Assembly: GCA_944321205.1 (NCBI GenBank)
Contig: CALUKK010000074.1
Coordinates: 1 to 45,209 of the forward strand
DNA from: an uncultured Alistipes sp.
GTDB lineage: Bacteria > Bacteroidota > Bacteroidia > Bacteroidales > Rikenellaceae
Direction: 5' to 3'
Length of the DNA: 45,209 bases
Positions 1 through 7,483 of this stretch are shown piece by piece. Under the pieces are notes generated by a model. The model saw nothing but the letters and a program-made list of their open reading frames with translations. It was not told where the DNA came from and ran no database searches. The stretch's first letter is position 1, and the number at the start of each line of letters is the position of its first letter. Position numbers and translations under genes: made by a program.

Positions 1-1081
1 AGGGTTCGTTCATCGTGACGTTCTTGATGCCGGCCACGTCGGTCTTGTCGCAGTAGAAGATGCGGTCGACGAGCAGGAACGGCGGACGGTGGGGCAGCAT
101 GCGGCGGATGTCGTTGATGTCGTAGAGAGCCGGTTTGCGGCAGTCGTAGGTGAAGCGGGGCTTTTCACCGGCCTTGCGGATGGTGTGTTTGAGCTGCTTC
201 ATGAACTCCGTGTTGGCGAAGTGGCCCGGGCGGGTGGCCCAGACGCGGCCCTTGATGCGCACGCCCAGCAGGGCGAAGTCGCCCAGCAGGTCCAACAGCT
301 TGTGACGGGCCAGTTCGTTGCTGCAGCGCAGTTCGAGGTTGCTCAGGTAACCCGACTTGATCTCGATGTCGGGTTTGTTGAAGATCTTCTTGAGGTGTTC
401 GAGCTGCTCTTCGGGGACGGGGTTCTCCACCACGACGATGGCGTTGTCGAGGTCTCCGCCCTTGATGAGGTTCATCTTCATCAGGGGTTCGATCTCGTGC
501 AGGAAGACGAACGTACGGCAGGGCGCGATCTTTTCGGCGTAGTTGTCGCCGGGGACGAAGGTGGCATACTGGTTTCCGATGACCTTCGAGTTGTAGTCGA
601 CGTGTACCGAGACGGCGAATTCGTCATCGGGGTAGAGGATGATGGCCACGCCCTTTTCGGGGATGGTGTAGACCATCTTTTCGGTCACGTGGTAGAACGA
701 ACGTTCGGCATCCTGATCCTGGAGACCCGTTTCGGTGATGGCCTTGGCGTATGCCGAAGCCGAACCGTCGAGAATGGGGGTCTCTTCGGCGTCGATGTCG
801 ATCACGGCGTTGTCGACGCCCAGGGTCCAGAGGGCCGACATGACGTGCTCGATGGTGTGCACGCGGTGACCTCCGAATTCGATGGTGGTGCCGCGCGAGG
901 TGTCGACCACGTGGTCGCACAATGCCGGGATTATGGGTTGGCCCTCGATGTCGATGCGTCGGAAGACGATACCGGTATTGGCCTCGGCGGGGTTAATGGT
1001 CATGTTCACCCGCACTCCCGTATGGAGGCCCTTGCCCGAGAACGAAATCGGAGCTTTCAGGGTTTGTTGTTTGGTTGACAT
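1..1081 (-). CDS. lpxC/fabZ: Bifunctional UDP-3-O-acyl-GlcNAc deacetylase / 3-hydroxyacyl-ACP dehydratase (partial)
   Basis: The reading frame starts at ATG 1081 and runs off the left edge of the window, so only the first ~360 residues are present. The LpxC part commits UDP-acyl-GlcNAc to lipid A synthesis; the FabZ part dehydrates hydroxyacyl-ACP. Visible LpxC signatures are TIEHVMSAL (Glu and Zn-binding His), [10 protein letters not shown] (His and Asp Zn ligands) and a later PGHFANTEF His. The frame then enters the FabZ hot-dog domain with the typical [16 protein letters not shown] start before it is cut. The fusion of the two enzymes is characteristic of Bacteroidota. A TAnnTTTG element lies 28 bp upstream. 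The gene is divergent from the TonB-like gene at 1169. Confidence 0.95.
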   Translation of the reverse strand, partial: MSTKQQTLKAPISFSGKGLHTGVRVNMTINPAEANTGIVFRRIDIEGQPIIPALCDHVVDTSRGTTIEFGGHRVHTIEHVMSALWTLGVDNAVIDIDAEETPILDGSASAYAKAITETGLQDQDAERSFYHVTEKMVYTIPEKGVAIILYPDDEFAVSVHVDYNSKVIGNQYATFVPGDNYAEKIAPCRTFVFLHEIEPLMKMNLIKGGDLDNAIVVVENPVPEEQLEHLKKIFNKPDIEIKSGYLSNLELRCSNELARHKLLDLLGDFALLGVRIKGRVWATRPGHFANTEFMKQLKHTIRKAGEKPRFTYDCRKPALYDINDIRRMLPHRPPFLLVDRIFYCDKTDVAGIKNVTMNEP

Positions 1082-1096
1082 AAGTGGAGTAGCGTA

Positions 1097-1104
1097 TATA
1101 TTTG
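1097..1104 (+). promoter_or_regulatory. Promoter -7 element for TonB-like gene (TATATTTG)
   Basis: TATATTTG matches TAnnTTTG, with a TTTG at 1070-1073 as a possible -33 box 23 bp upstream. A second match, TATTTTTG, sits at 1139-1146 closer to the ATG at 1169. Either or both could drive the plus-strand gene. Confidence 0.45.
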
Positions 1105-1108
1105 CGCC

Positions 1109-1116
1109 CAAAGGTA
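1109..1116 (-). promoter_or_regulatory. Promoter -7 element for lpxC/fabZ (TACCTTTG)
   Basis: The minus strand reads TACCTTTG, an exact match to the Bacteroidota -7 consensus TAnnTTTG, 28 bp before the lpxC start codon. It lies only 4 bp from a plus-strand match at 1097-1104, so the two divergent promoters are interleaved. No clear -33 TTTG was found. Confidence 0.55.
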
Positions 1117-1168
1117 TAAAAATTTCGTGAAAAAGCCTTATTTTTGCCTGAAATTCCGAGATGCAGCC

Positions 1169-1972
1169 ATGAGCGAGATTCCAGAGGACAAAAGCCGCAA
1201 ACCGCCCCGCAGGCCCCGATTGAACCTTCCGTTCGACAACCGTCGGGAGGATGCCGGGACGTGGGCCTATGACCATCGGATAGGGTTGTGCGTGACGTTG
1301 ATCGCCTATCTGGTGCTGATGATCGTCTTCGTGTCGTCGAAAATCGTCATCGGGCGCCGGGTCAGTCAGCAGGGGATGTACATCGATCTGCAGACGCTGG
1401 CCGAGATGGAGAAGGAGCGCGATCGTCTGGAGCGCGAGGTGCGGGAGCGTCAGGAGCAGGATCTGATCGACTGGCGCAGCATCCGCAACCGGACGTCGAA
1501 TGAAAATGCACTGAACGAGGAGCTGCGGGATGACCGCGGGACGAATGCCGCCGAGTTGAACGAGGCGGCGGCCGAGGCCGAGGCCCGGATGCGGGCCAAC
1601 CGCGAAGCCTATGAGGCGGGGTTGGCCGAGGAGCGGGCCATCCGCGAACGGCGGGGGCGTGAAAACGGTTCCGAACATCGGGACAGCAAGGCCAAGGGGC
1701 GGGTGACGGTGTCGTTCTCGCTGACCGATCCCGTGCGGACGTCGCGGTGGCTGGAGATTCCGGCCTACCGGTGCGAGGGGGGCGGCGAGGTGATTGTCGC
1801 GGTGACGGTGAATCGTGCCGGCGAGGTCACGGCGGCACGTGTTTCGGAAGGCGGGGACGACTGTATGCGGGAGGCGGCCTTGCAGGCGGCGCGTGCGTCG
1901 CTCTTCAACATCGACTCCTCGGCACCGGCCCGCCAGAGCGGAACGATCACCTACATCTTCATTCCGCAGTAA
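1169..1972 (+). CDS. TonB-family energy transducer-like protein
   Basis: The 267-residue protein has a proline/arginine-rich N-terminus, one membrane segment around residues 35-57, a long charged coiled-coil region (about 70-175) rich in Glu/Arg/Ala, and a C-terminal domain (about 185-267) resembling the TonB C-terminus, with a [14 protein letters not shown] core and a final TITYIFIP strand. This is the layout of inner-membrane TonB proteins that energise outer-membrane receptors, although the periplasmic linker is Glu/Arg-rich rather than Pro-rich. ATG 1169 is preferred; an in-frame GTG at 1127 would add 14 residues overlapping a promoter-like element. There are no ExbB/ExbD genes beside it, so its receptor partner is unknown. 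Confidence 0.75.
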   Translation: MSEIPEDKSRKPPRRPRLNLPFDNRREDAGTWAYDHRIGLCVTLIAYLVLMIVFVSSKIVIGRRVSQQGMYIDLQTLAEMEKERDRLEREVRERQEQDLIDWRSIRNRTSNENALNEELRDDRGTNAAELNEAAAEAEARMRANREAYEAGLAEERAIRERRGRENGSEHRDSKAKGRVTVSFSLTDPVRTSRWLEIPAYRCEGGGEVIVAVTVNRAGEVTAARVSEGGDDCMREAALQAARASLFNIDSSAPARQSGTITYIFIPQ

Positions 1973-2145
1973 CCGGTCGGCCCGGCAGGTGGGGCCGGCA
2001 GGTGGCAAGGAGGCTGGCAGGGACAGAGCATTCCGGTCGGTATCCCGGTTTGAAAACCAGGCGGCACTCCGCTATGGGCCTGCGCCGAAGTCCCGGTCCG
2101 GAATTGGTATTGAATTTGTGACAACTACGTGATAACCACACATCT

Positions 2146-3648
2146 ATGATAATAACAGGCGAAAATGTCGTATTGATCGGAGCACTGCTGCTTTTCGTGG
2201 CGGTGATGGCCGGAAAGGTGGCCTATCGTTTCGGAGCTCCGGCGTTGTTGCTCTTCCTCGGCGTGGGCATGCTGTTCGGTCTGGATTTCATCTCGTTCCG
2301 TTCGGTCGAGATGACGCAGTTCGTGGGCATGATCTCGCTCTGCATCATCCTCTTCACCGGAGGTATGGATACCTCCTTCCAGGAGATCCGACCCGTCCTC
2401 GGCCCCGGAATCGTCCTGGCAACGGCCGGTGTGGTGATGACGGCGGTCGTGCTGGGCGGCTTTGTCTGGCTTGTGGCGCCGTGGATGGGACTCGAGATGT
2501 CGTTCCCGCTGGCGCTGCTGCTTGCCGCCACGATGTCGTCGACCGACTCGGCGTCGGTCTTCTCGATCCTGCGCAGCAAGAAGCAGGGACTCAAACAGCA
2601 TCTGCGCCCGCTGCTGGAGCTGGAGAGCGGCTCGAACGACCCGATGGCCTATATGCTCACGGTCTTGTTGATCAGCGTGCTGTCGAACTCTGCGGAGGGC
2701 AACATCGGCTTCGGGATGGGACTCGTCTATCTGGTTGTACAGCTGGTTGTCGGGGCCCTGTCGGGCTACCTGATCGGGCGTCTGGCCGTCTGGACCCTCA
2801 ACAAGATCAATCTTGTGAATCATTCGCTCTATTCGGTGTTGCTGCTGGCCTTCATCTTCTTCGCCTTTGCCTTCACGGATCTCATCAAGGGGAACGGTTA
2901 TCTGGCCGTCTATCTGGCGGGGCTGGTCGTCGGCAACCACAAGATCGCCCAGCAACGTCCCCTCACGGTCTTTTTCGACGGTTTCACGTGGCTCATGCAG
3001 ATCGTCATGTTCCTCACGCTGGGCCTTTTCGTCAACAGCGACGAACTGTTGCGTCCCGAAGTCCTGCTGTTGGGCGGCGCCGTCGGGATCTTCATGATCG
3101 TGGTGGCGCGTCCCGTGTCGGTTTTCACGTGTCTGCTTCCCTTCCGCAACTTCTCGACCAAGGCCCGGTGGTATATCTCCTGGGTCGGGCTGCGCGGAGC
3201 CGTACCGATTCTTTTTGCCACCTATCCGCTGATGGCCGAGATCGAACATGCCGACCTGCTCTTCAATGTGGTCTTTCTTTCGACGATCATTTCGCTCGTC
3301 GTGCAGGGTACGACGGTCAGCGGTATGGCCAATCTGCTCGGCCTGGCCTTCGAGGAGCGGGAATCGGCCTTCAACGTCGAGATGCACCACGACGACATGA
3401 AATCCGCCTTGACCGAGGTGGAGGTCAATGCCGGGATGCTCGGATCGGGGCATACGCTCAAGGATATCTCCTTGCCGGAGAATACGCTGGTGATGATGGT
3501 CTGCCGCAACGGCGAATATTTCGTTCCGCGGGGCAATACCGAACTGATGGTGGGCGACAAACTGCTGGTGATCTCCGACCGCAGCGAAGAGGAGCTGGCC
3601 GACACCTACAAGAGTCTGGGTATCGACGATGTAATGAAGATCCGCTGA
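2146..3648 (+). CDS. Potassium/proton antiporter, CPA1 (NhaP2/CvrA) type with RCK_C domain
   Basis: The protein is 500 residues. The first ~390 form a polytopic Na+/H+-exchanger-like domain with about 12 hydrophobic segments and a conserved LELESGSNDPMAYML stretch, in which the ND pair is the expected ion-binding region of CPA1 antiporters. Residues ~415-500 form a cytoplasmic TrkA-C/RCK_C domain (DISLPENTLVMMV and VGDKLLVIS motifs) thought to sense regulatory ligands. The length and layout fit NhaP2/CvrA-type K+ efflux antiporters used in osmotic and pH balance. The gene stands alone and is followed by a strong terminator at 3703-3737. Confidence 0.9.
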   Translation: MIITGENVVLIGALLLFVAVMAGKVAYRFGAPALLLFLGVGMLFGLDFISFRSVEMTQFVGMISLCIILFTGGMDTSFQEIRPVLGPGIVLATAGVVMTAVVLGGFVWLVAPWMGLEMSFPLALLLAATMSSTDSASVFSILRSKKQGLKQHLRPLLELESGSNDPMAYMLTVLLISVLSNSAEGNIGFGMGLVYLVVQLVVGALSGYLIGRLAVWTLNKINLVNHSLYSVLLLAFIFFAFAFTDLIKGNGYLAVYLAGLVVGNHKIAQQRPLTVFFDGFTWLMQIVMFLTLGLFVNSDELLRPEVLLLGGAVGIFMIVVARPVSVFTCLLPFRNFSTKARWYISWVGLRGAVPILFATYPLMAEIEHADLLFNVVFLSTIISLVVQGTTVSGMANLLGLAFEERESAFNVEMHHDDMKSALTEVEVNAGMLGSGHTLKDISLPENTLVMMVCRNGEYFVPRGNTELMVGDKLLVISDRSEEELADTYKSLGIDDVMKIR

Positions 3649-3702
3649 CGGCTTCGGTGCCTTTCGACGGGTTGCGGACGCTTGGCGCGGCGCATGAAAA
3701 GG

Positions 3703-3737
3703 GCCGGATCTCCCATCAGCGGGGAATCCGGCTTTTT
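3703..3737 (+). terminator. Intrinsic terminator after the K+/H+ antiporter, probably bidirectional
   Basis: The arms GCCGGAT-CTCCC and GGGGA-ATCCGGC enclose a 6-nt loop and are followed by TTTTT on the plus strand. On the minus strand the hairpin is followed by TTTT, so it may also stop transcripts from the convergent thioesterase gene. Confidence 0.8.
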
Positions 3738-3748
3738 CGTGGGTGTTG

Positions 3749-3836
3749 GTGCCGTTCCCGGGGCGTTGTGTCGTGCCGTTCCCGGGGCGTTGTGTCGTGT
3801 CGTTCCCGGGGTGTTGTGTCGGCACCGTTCCCGGAG
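3749..3836. repeat. 24-bp tandem repeat between convergent genes
   Basis: Three units of 24 bp start at 3749, 3773 and 3797 with the pattern GTGYCGTTCCCGGGGYGTTG, followed by a degenerate fourth unit up to about 3836. The repeat lies between the antiporter terminator and the end of the thioesterase gene. Because 24 is a multiple of three it creates long open frames on both strands, but no coding signature supports them. Confidence 0.8.
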
Positions 3837-3891
3837 ACTTTAGTGCCGTTGCAGGGGCGTTGCAGGGCCCTGTTTGCGGCGGATGTCGGTC

Positions 3892-4383
3892 TCAGGGCAG
3901 CGGGTTGAAGTCTCCCTCCTCGACCGCACAGTCGCAAAAATGAAACTCCTCGCGGGCCTTCTCCTTCGGGAAGAGGAAGTAGACACACGTGGCCTCGGTG
4001 CAGAGGTGTCCTTCGCTGTCGGTGATGCGTACGGCGATGCGCACCAGATTGCGACGCTGCTCCTCGACGCGGGCCCGCAGCAGAATGTGGTCGTCCGAGG
4101 TGTGGATCGGACGGTGGTAACGGACCTCCATGCGGGTGGTTACGCCGCTTGTCTGGAACTTGCGGAAGACCACCCAGCTGCTGATCTCGTCGGCCAGCGT
4201 GGCCTGGATGCCGCCGTGCAGGGTGTCGACCCACCCCTGGAATTCGGGGCGCGGGTGCCAGATACTGACGATCTCCTCGCCCTCTTCGTAGAACTCCATG
4301 CGCAGCCCCTGGGGACTGTGAGGGTCGCAACCGTAGCAGCGGTACCCCTCCATGCCGCGCCAGGGATTGATGATGCGTTTCAT
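3892..4383 (-). CDS. PaaI-family hot-dog thioesterase
   Basis: The 163-residue protein has the single hot-dog fold layout of PaaI/YbgC-like acyl-CoA thioesterases. The hallmark is WVDTLHGGIQATLADEISSW around residues 50-70, in which the HGG turn and the following acidic residue form the usual active-site region. The N-terminus has a CYGCDPHSPQGLRMEF segment with paired Cys, often seen in this subfamily. The substrate is unknown. A TATCTTTG promoter element 25 bp upstream and a terminator-like hairpin between it and the next minus-strand gene suggest it is transcribed alone. Confidence 0.85.
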   Translation of the reverse strand: MKRIINPWRGMEGYRCYGCDPHSPQGLRMEFYEEGEEIVSIWHPRPEFQGWVDTLHGGIQATLADEISSWVVFRKFQTSGVTTRMEVRYHRPIHTSDDHILLRARVEEQRRNLVRIAVRITDSEGHLCTEATCVYFLFPKEKAREEFHFCDCAVEEGDFNPLP

Positions 4384-4407
4384 CGATTTTTACGGATTTT
4401 TCTTGGA

Positions 4408-4415
4408 CAAAGATA
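4408..4415 (-). promoter_or_regulatory. Promoter -7 element for the thioesterase gene (TATCTTTG)
   Basis: The minus strand reads TATCTTTG, matching TAnnTTTG, 25 bp before ATG 4383. This separates the thioesterase from the upstream SusCD operon. Confidence 0.55.
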
Positions 4416-4470
4416 CGCATATTTTCGAATGACGGGGCTTCCGGCCTGCAAAACCTTCCGTTTTGAACAC

Positions 4471-4514
4471 AAAAGAAAACGGGACCGCGATCCACGGATC
4501 ACAGCCCCGTTTTC
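4471..4514 (-). terminator. Intrinsic terminator of the S8-S9-SusCD operon
   Basis: On the minus strand, GAAAACGGG and TCCCGTTTTC flank a smaller GATCC/GGATC inner stem and are followed by TTTTGT. It lies just after the stop codon of the last lipoprotein gene (4538). Confidence 0.65.
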
Positions 4515-4537
4515 GGAAATAGTCCTGTCAGAAACTG

Positions 4538-5809
4538 CTACTTTTTCTTCAGATAGAAGAGCAGATAAACGCCGGCGTCGGTGGCGACGGGACGTGTATC
4601 GTAATACATGTACTCCAGCCAATCTGTGCAGAAAGATTTGGACATGTAATCAACCAGATAGAGCTCCAGAATTTCGTCTCCGGTGCTCTGCTCCTCGACC
4701 AGACGCACGCCGATGTAGGCGTTCTTTTCCGTGCTGGTCGACGTGGCCGAGAAGTCGCGGTTGCAGTTGTCCAGATCGATCAGCAGAAGCTGGTAGCTGG
4801 TCGTATAATCAGTTATGTCTCCGACGGAGCACTCCTTGTCCGTGGGGACCATGTTGCAGGTCTCACCGAAGAAGTTCTTCAGGTCGGACTGCAGCGAGGT
4901 GGTCAGCACGTTCTGCTCAATGTCAAAGGTGAAGGTATCGTCCTCCGTTGCTGTAGGGAATCCTGTCAGAGCGGCCTCTTCAACATAATTATTATTAATC
5001 ATGAAGTCCTTGTCGGTAGGCTGTTGGTAAACATACCAGGTGCCATTGATTTTATCGTAGTCCGAGCCGACGATCGTGATGGTGCACTCGCCCGGATCAC
5101 CCGGGATATACTGTGTGGCCTCGGGATCCACCTTCAGGACAATCTTGTCTTTCCCCTCCTCCAGCTTGAGCAGCTTTATCGTTACGGAGACACGCTCTTT
5201 GCCGGGGACGAAGACGAATTCGGCATCGCCGTCAAATTCGAAGTGTTCACCTTGCACGGCTGTCGATTGCTCCTTATCGACCACTGCGGGAATGTGCATC
5301 TCCTGAGTGACGGAGTATTTGCTGCCATCCATGTTCAACAGCGTGATTTCCGGCTTGACGACGTCTTTGAGCTCCATCGTTCCTTCCAGGAAATTGTATA
5401 CAATAGCCTCCTGGGTGCCGAGTGTGACGATCATCGAGGGATTAGTCCCCAGGGTGAATCCTTCCGGCGCCACCAGATTCATGACAAGGTTTTTCGACTC
5501 CGAACCGTAGTTCTTGGCTCTGATCTTGATGGTGGTGACGGGGTTGTTTCCTCCGATGACGAAGTGGTCCGACGAGAGTTCGTATTCATTCTCGGAAGCC
5601 GAACCCGAGAGTTTCAGCGCCACGACGTATTCCTGGGTCGAGGCCGGATCGAGTCCCGACACCTGGAGATTGATATCAACCGATCCGCTGGACAGGGAGA
5701 TTGTCCGGCGTTCGAAGGAGATGGTGGCGATCGAGGCCCCCGAATCATCTTTGTTGCAGGCTGACAGCAGCATCGGCAGCGTCAGCAACAGATAAAAGAG
5801 TCTCTTCAT
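4538..5809 (-). CDS. Outer-membrane lipoprotein of SusCD operon, Calx-beta/DUF1735-like N-terminus
   Basis: The protein is 423 residues from ATG 5809; an upstream in-frame ATG at 5857 would spoil the signal peptide. The signal ends in LLSAC with Cys18, predicting lipidation, and is followed by NKDDSG. The first ~200 residues look like tandem beta-sandwich repeats (TISFERRTISLSSGSVDINL and similar). The C-terminal ~180 residues are unassigned and carry several Cys and many aromatic residues. It is the last gene of the operon that begins with the subtilase, so it probably sits on the surface with SusCD as a substrate-binding accessory. No catalytic motif was recognised. Confidence 0.75.
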   Translation of the reverse strand: MKRLFYLLLTLPMLLSACNKDDSGASIATISFERRTISLSSGSVDINLQVSGLDPASTQEYVVALKLSGSASENEYELSSDHFVIGGNNPVTTIKIRAKNYGSESKNLVMNLVAPEGFTLGTNPSMIVTLGTQEAIVYNFLEGTMELKDVVKPEITLLNMDGSKYSVTQEMHIPAVVDKEQSTAVQGEHFEFDGDAEFVFVPGKERVSVTIKLLKLEEGKDKIVLKVDPEATQYIPGDPGECTITIVGSDYDKINGTWYVYQQPTDKDFMINNNYVEEAALTGFPTATEDDTFTFDIEQNVLTTSLQSDLKNFFGETCNMVPTDKECSVGDITDYTTSYQLLLIDLDNCNRDFSATSTSTEKNAYIGVRLVEEQSTGDEILELYLVDYMSKSFCTDWLEYMYYDTRPVATDAGVYLLFYLKKK

Positions 5810-5843
5810 ACGTAATGGATTTTGATTGTTGATAAATAGGGTT

Positions 5844-6053
5844 TTATTCATTGGCAATGCTTTCGTTGTATTCCTTGCGCAGCGCTTCGAGCTCGGCCTT
5901 TTCTTCGGCGGTGAGGCGCGTCGGCGACGGAAGGATGAATTTCGAGGCGTAACCGTCGTTGATTTTGGGTGTTTCGTCGTATTTCCCGCCGCAGGCGCTC
6001 ATCATCAGGGAGGTGATCCCGGCGGCGCAAAGCGTGAAGAGGTATTTTTTCAT
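5844..6053 (-). CDS. Small 69-residue lipoprotein of unknown function
   Basis: From ATG 6053 the product is 69 residues, with a signal peptide ending in MMSAC (Cys21) and a mature part of only 48 residues. The mature part begins GGKYDETPKINDGYASKFIL and ends in a charged, probably helical tail (TAEEKAELEALRKEYNES). It lies 26 bp after SusD and 34 bp before the next lipoprotein gene, all on the same strand, which argues that it is a real gene. It could be a small accessory subunit of the SusCD complex. No family was recognised. Confidence 0.7.
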   Translation of the reverse strand: MKKYLFTLCAAGITSLMMSACGGKYDETPKINDGYASKFILPSPTRLTAEEKAELEALRKEYNESIANE

Positions 6054-6078
6054 AGCAGTCTGTTTTTTGTTCGGTCTG

Positions 6079-7464
6079 TTATTCGACATTTTCATAACCC
6101 GGATTCTGGATCAGACCCTCGACGATCTCCGTATCGGTCAGATAGAGCGGGAAGGTGTACATGAACCGGTAGGTGGTGTATTTGAAGCCGCTTTTTGCCA
6201 CCCAGAATTCGGGACAGCCGTTGCGTTTGAGTTCGAACCAGCGGTCGCCCTCCATGAAGAGCTCCTTGCGGCGTTCGCACAGAATGGCATAGAGCAGCGG
6301 TGTGAGGGCATTGCCCCGGGCGTCGACCTGGATCCGGTCCTGCGGATTCACGGCCGGCAGCGTGGCCGACGTGTAGTCCGCAACCCCCTCGATGCGGTTG
6401 CGGCGGAGCAGGTTGAGGTATTCGAGGGCTTTGGTCTCGTCTCCCAGATGATAGTGGCTTTCGGCCAGAATCAGACACATCTCGGCACTGCGCAGACAGG
6501 CGAAGATGTTCTTGTTCGGTACCCGCTGCCGCCCGATCGAGATGTCATAGCGGATATCCTGTTTGCCTTCGGCGAAGAGGTCGATGAACGATTTGCTGAC
6601 GGGACGCTTCGCCAGATATTGCTTGGTCGCGTCGTCGCCCGTCTGGTCTCCCGAGGTGGTGAGGATCCCCGATTTGAAGATCATGTTGCCGGTGCGCTGT
6701 ATCTGGGAGGCCATCATGCTGCGGTAGGCCTCGCCGTTGAGGAGCGGGTATTTCGTCAGCACCTGGTCCGCATAGACGACGGCATCGTCGTAACGCTCGC
6801 TCCAGAAGCAGGCCCGGGCCAGATATCCCGTCACCACGTCGTTGTTGAAGCGGTAGATCTCGTTCTGAATGTCGTATTTGAGAGCCTCCTTCAGGTCGTT
6901 GATCGCCCGGTCGGCGGTTTCGGCCAGGGTGCTGCGCAGGGGCTTGGCCTCCATGTCGAACTCCGTGACCAGCGGCACTCCCAGCTGTTTCGAGGCGCGG
7001 TCGGCATCGTACGCCTCGCAGAACTGACGCATCAATTCGTAGTAGCAGACCCCGCGCAGGGCATAGGCCGTACCGAGGACATCCCTTCCGAGGCGTGTAT
7101 CCCGCTCTTCGAGATTGCCGATGACGATGTTGCAGTCGCGGATGCACTGGTAGAGCCAGCGGTAGTTCATCTGTTTGTCGGAGAGGTGTGCGCTGATGTT
7201 GATCGGGATGTAGTCCACGCCGGAACTTTGGGTGAGACTTGCCTCCAGGTTGTCGGCGTAGCACTCCAGATTGGCCACCGAGGAGATGTTGCCCACGATG
7301 TAGGCTTCGCCGTAGTCGATATTGTTGAGGGTGCTGTTGAGCAGCGAGGAGAATTCGTCGGCGGTCTTCGGGATGGTCTGTCCGTAGGGTTTGATGTCGA
7401 GGTACTCCTTGCAGGAGGTCGACAGCACGAGGACCGCAGCCAGTATGTAGATGGATCGTTTCAT
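6079..7464 (-). CDS. RagB/SusD-family nutrient-binding lipoprotein
   Basis: The 461-residue protein has a lipoprotein signal (LVLSTSCKEYLD, Cys18), then the SusD N-terminus (DIKPYGQTIPKTADEFSSLL) and TPR-like helices. The C-terminal half holds the family features ALRGVCYYELMRQF, LNLLRRNRIEGV and ILCERRKELFMEGDRWFELKR. SusD proteins form the lid over the SusC barrel and capture ligand at the cell surface. It is 19 bp downstream of the SusC gene. The operon also encodes two secreted peptidases, so the ligand is more likely a peptide than a glycan, as in the RagAB system; this is inferred from context. Confidence 0.93.
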   Translation of the reverse strand: MKRSIYILAAVLVLSTSCKEYLDIKPYGQTIPKTADEFSSLLNSTLNNIDYGEAYIVGNISSVANLECYADNLEASLTQSSGVDYIPINISAHLSDKQMNYRWLYQCIRDCNIVIGNLEERDTRLGRDVLGTAYALRGVCYYELMRQFCEAYDADRASKQLGVPLVTEFDMEAKPLRSTLAETADRAINDLKEALKYDIQNEIYRFNNDVVTGYLARACFWSERYDDAVVYADQVLTKYPLLNGEAYRSMMASQIQRTGNMIFKSGILTTSGDQTGDDATKQYLAKRPVSKSFIDLFAEGKQDIRYDISIGRQRVPNKNIFACLRSAEMCLILAESHYHLGDETKALEYLNLLRRNRIEGVADYTSATLPAVNPQDRIQVDARGNALTPLLYAILCERRKELFMEGDRWFELKRNGCPEFWVAKSGFKYTTYRFMYTFPLYLTDTEIVEGLIQNPGYENVE

Positions 7465-7483
7465 GTTGCGTACGTTTTATCGG

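Noticed and set aside
2125-3825. A 566-codon minus-strand open frame
   Set aside because: It is antisense to the antiporter, with Gln/His/Arg-rich low-complexity content extended by the 24-bp repeats.
3749-3836. Short repeats as a possible CRISPR array
   Set aside because: The units are head-to-tail with no spacers, and there are no cas genes in the window.
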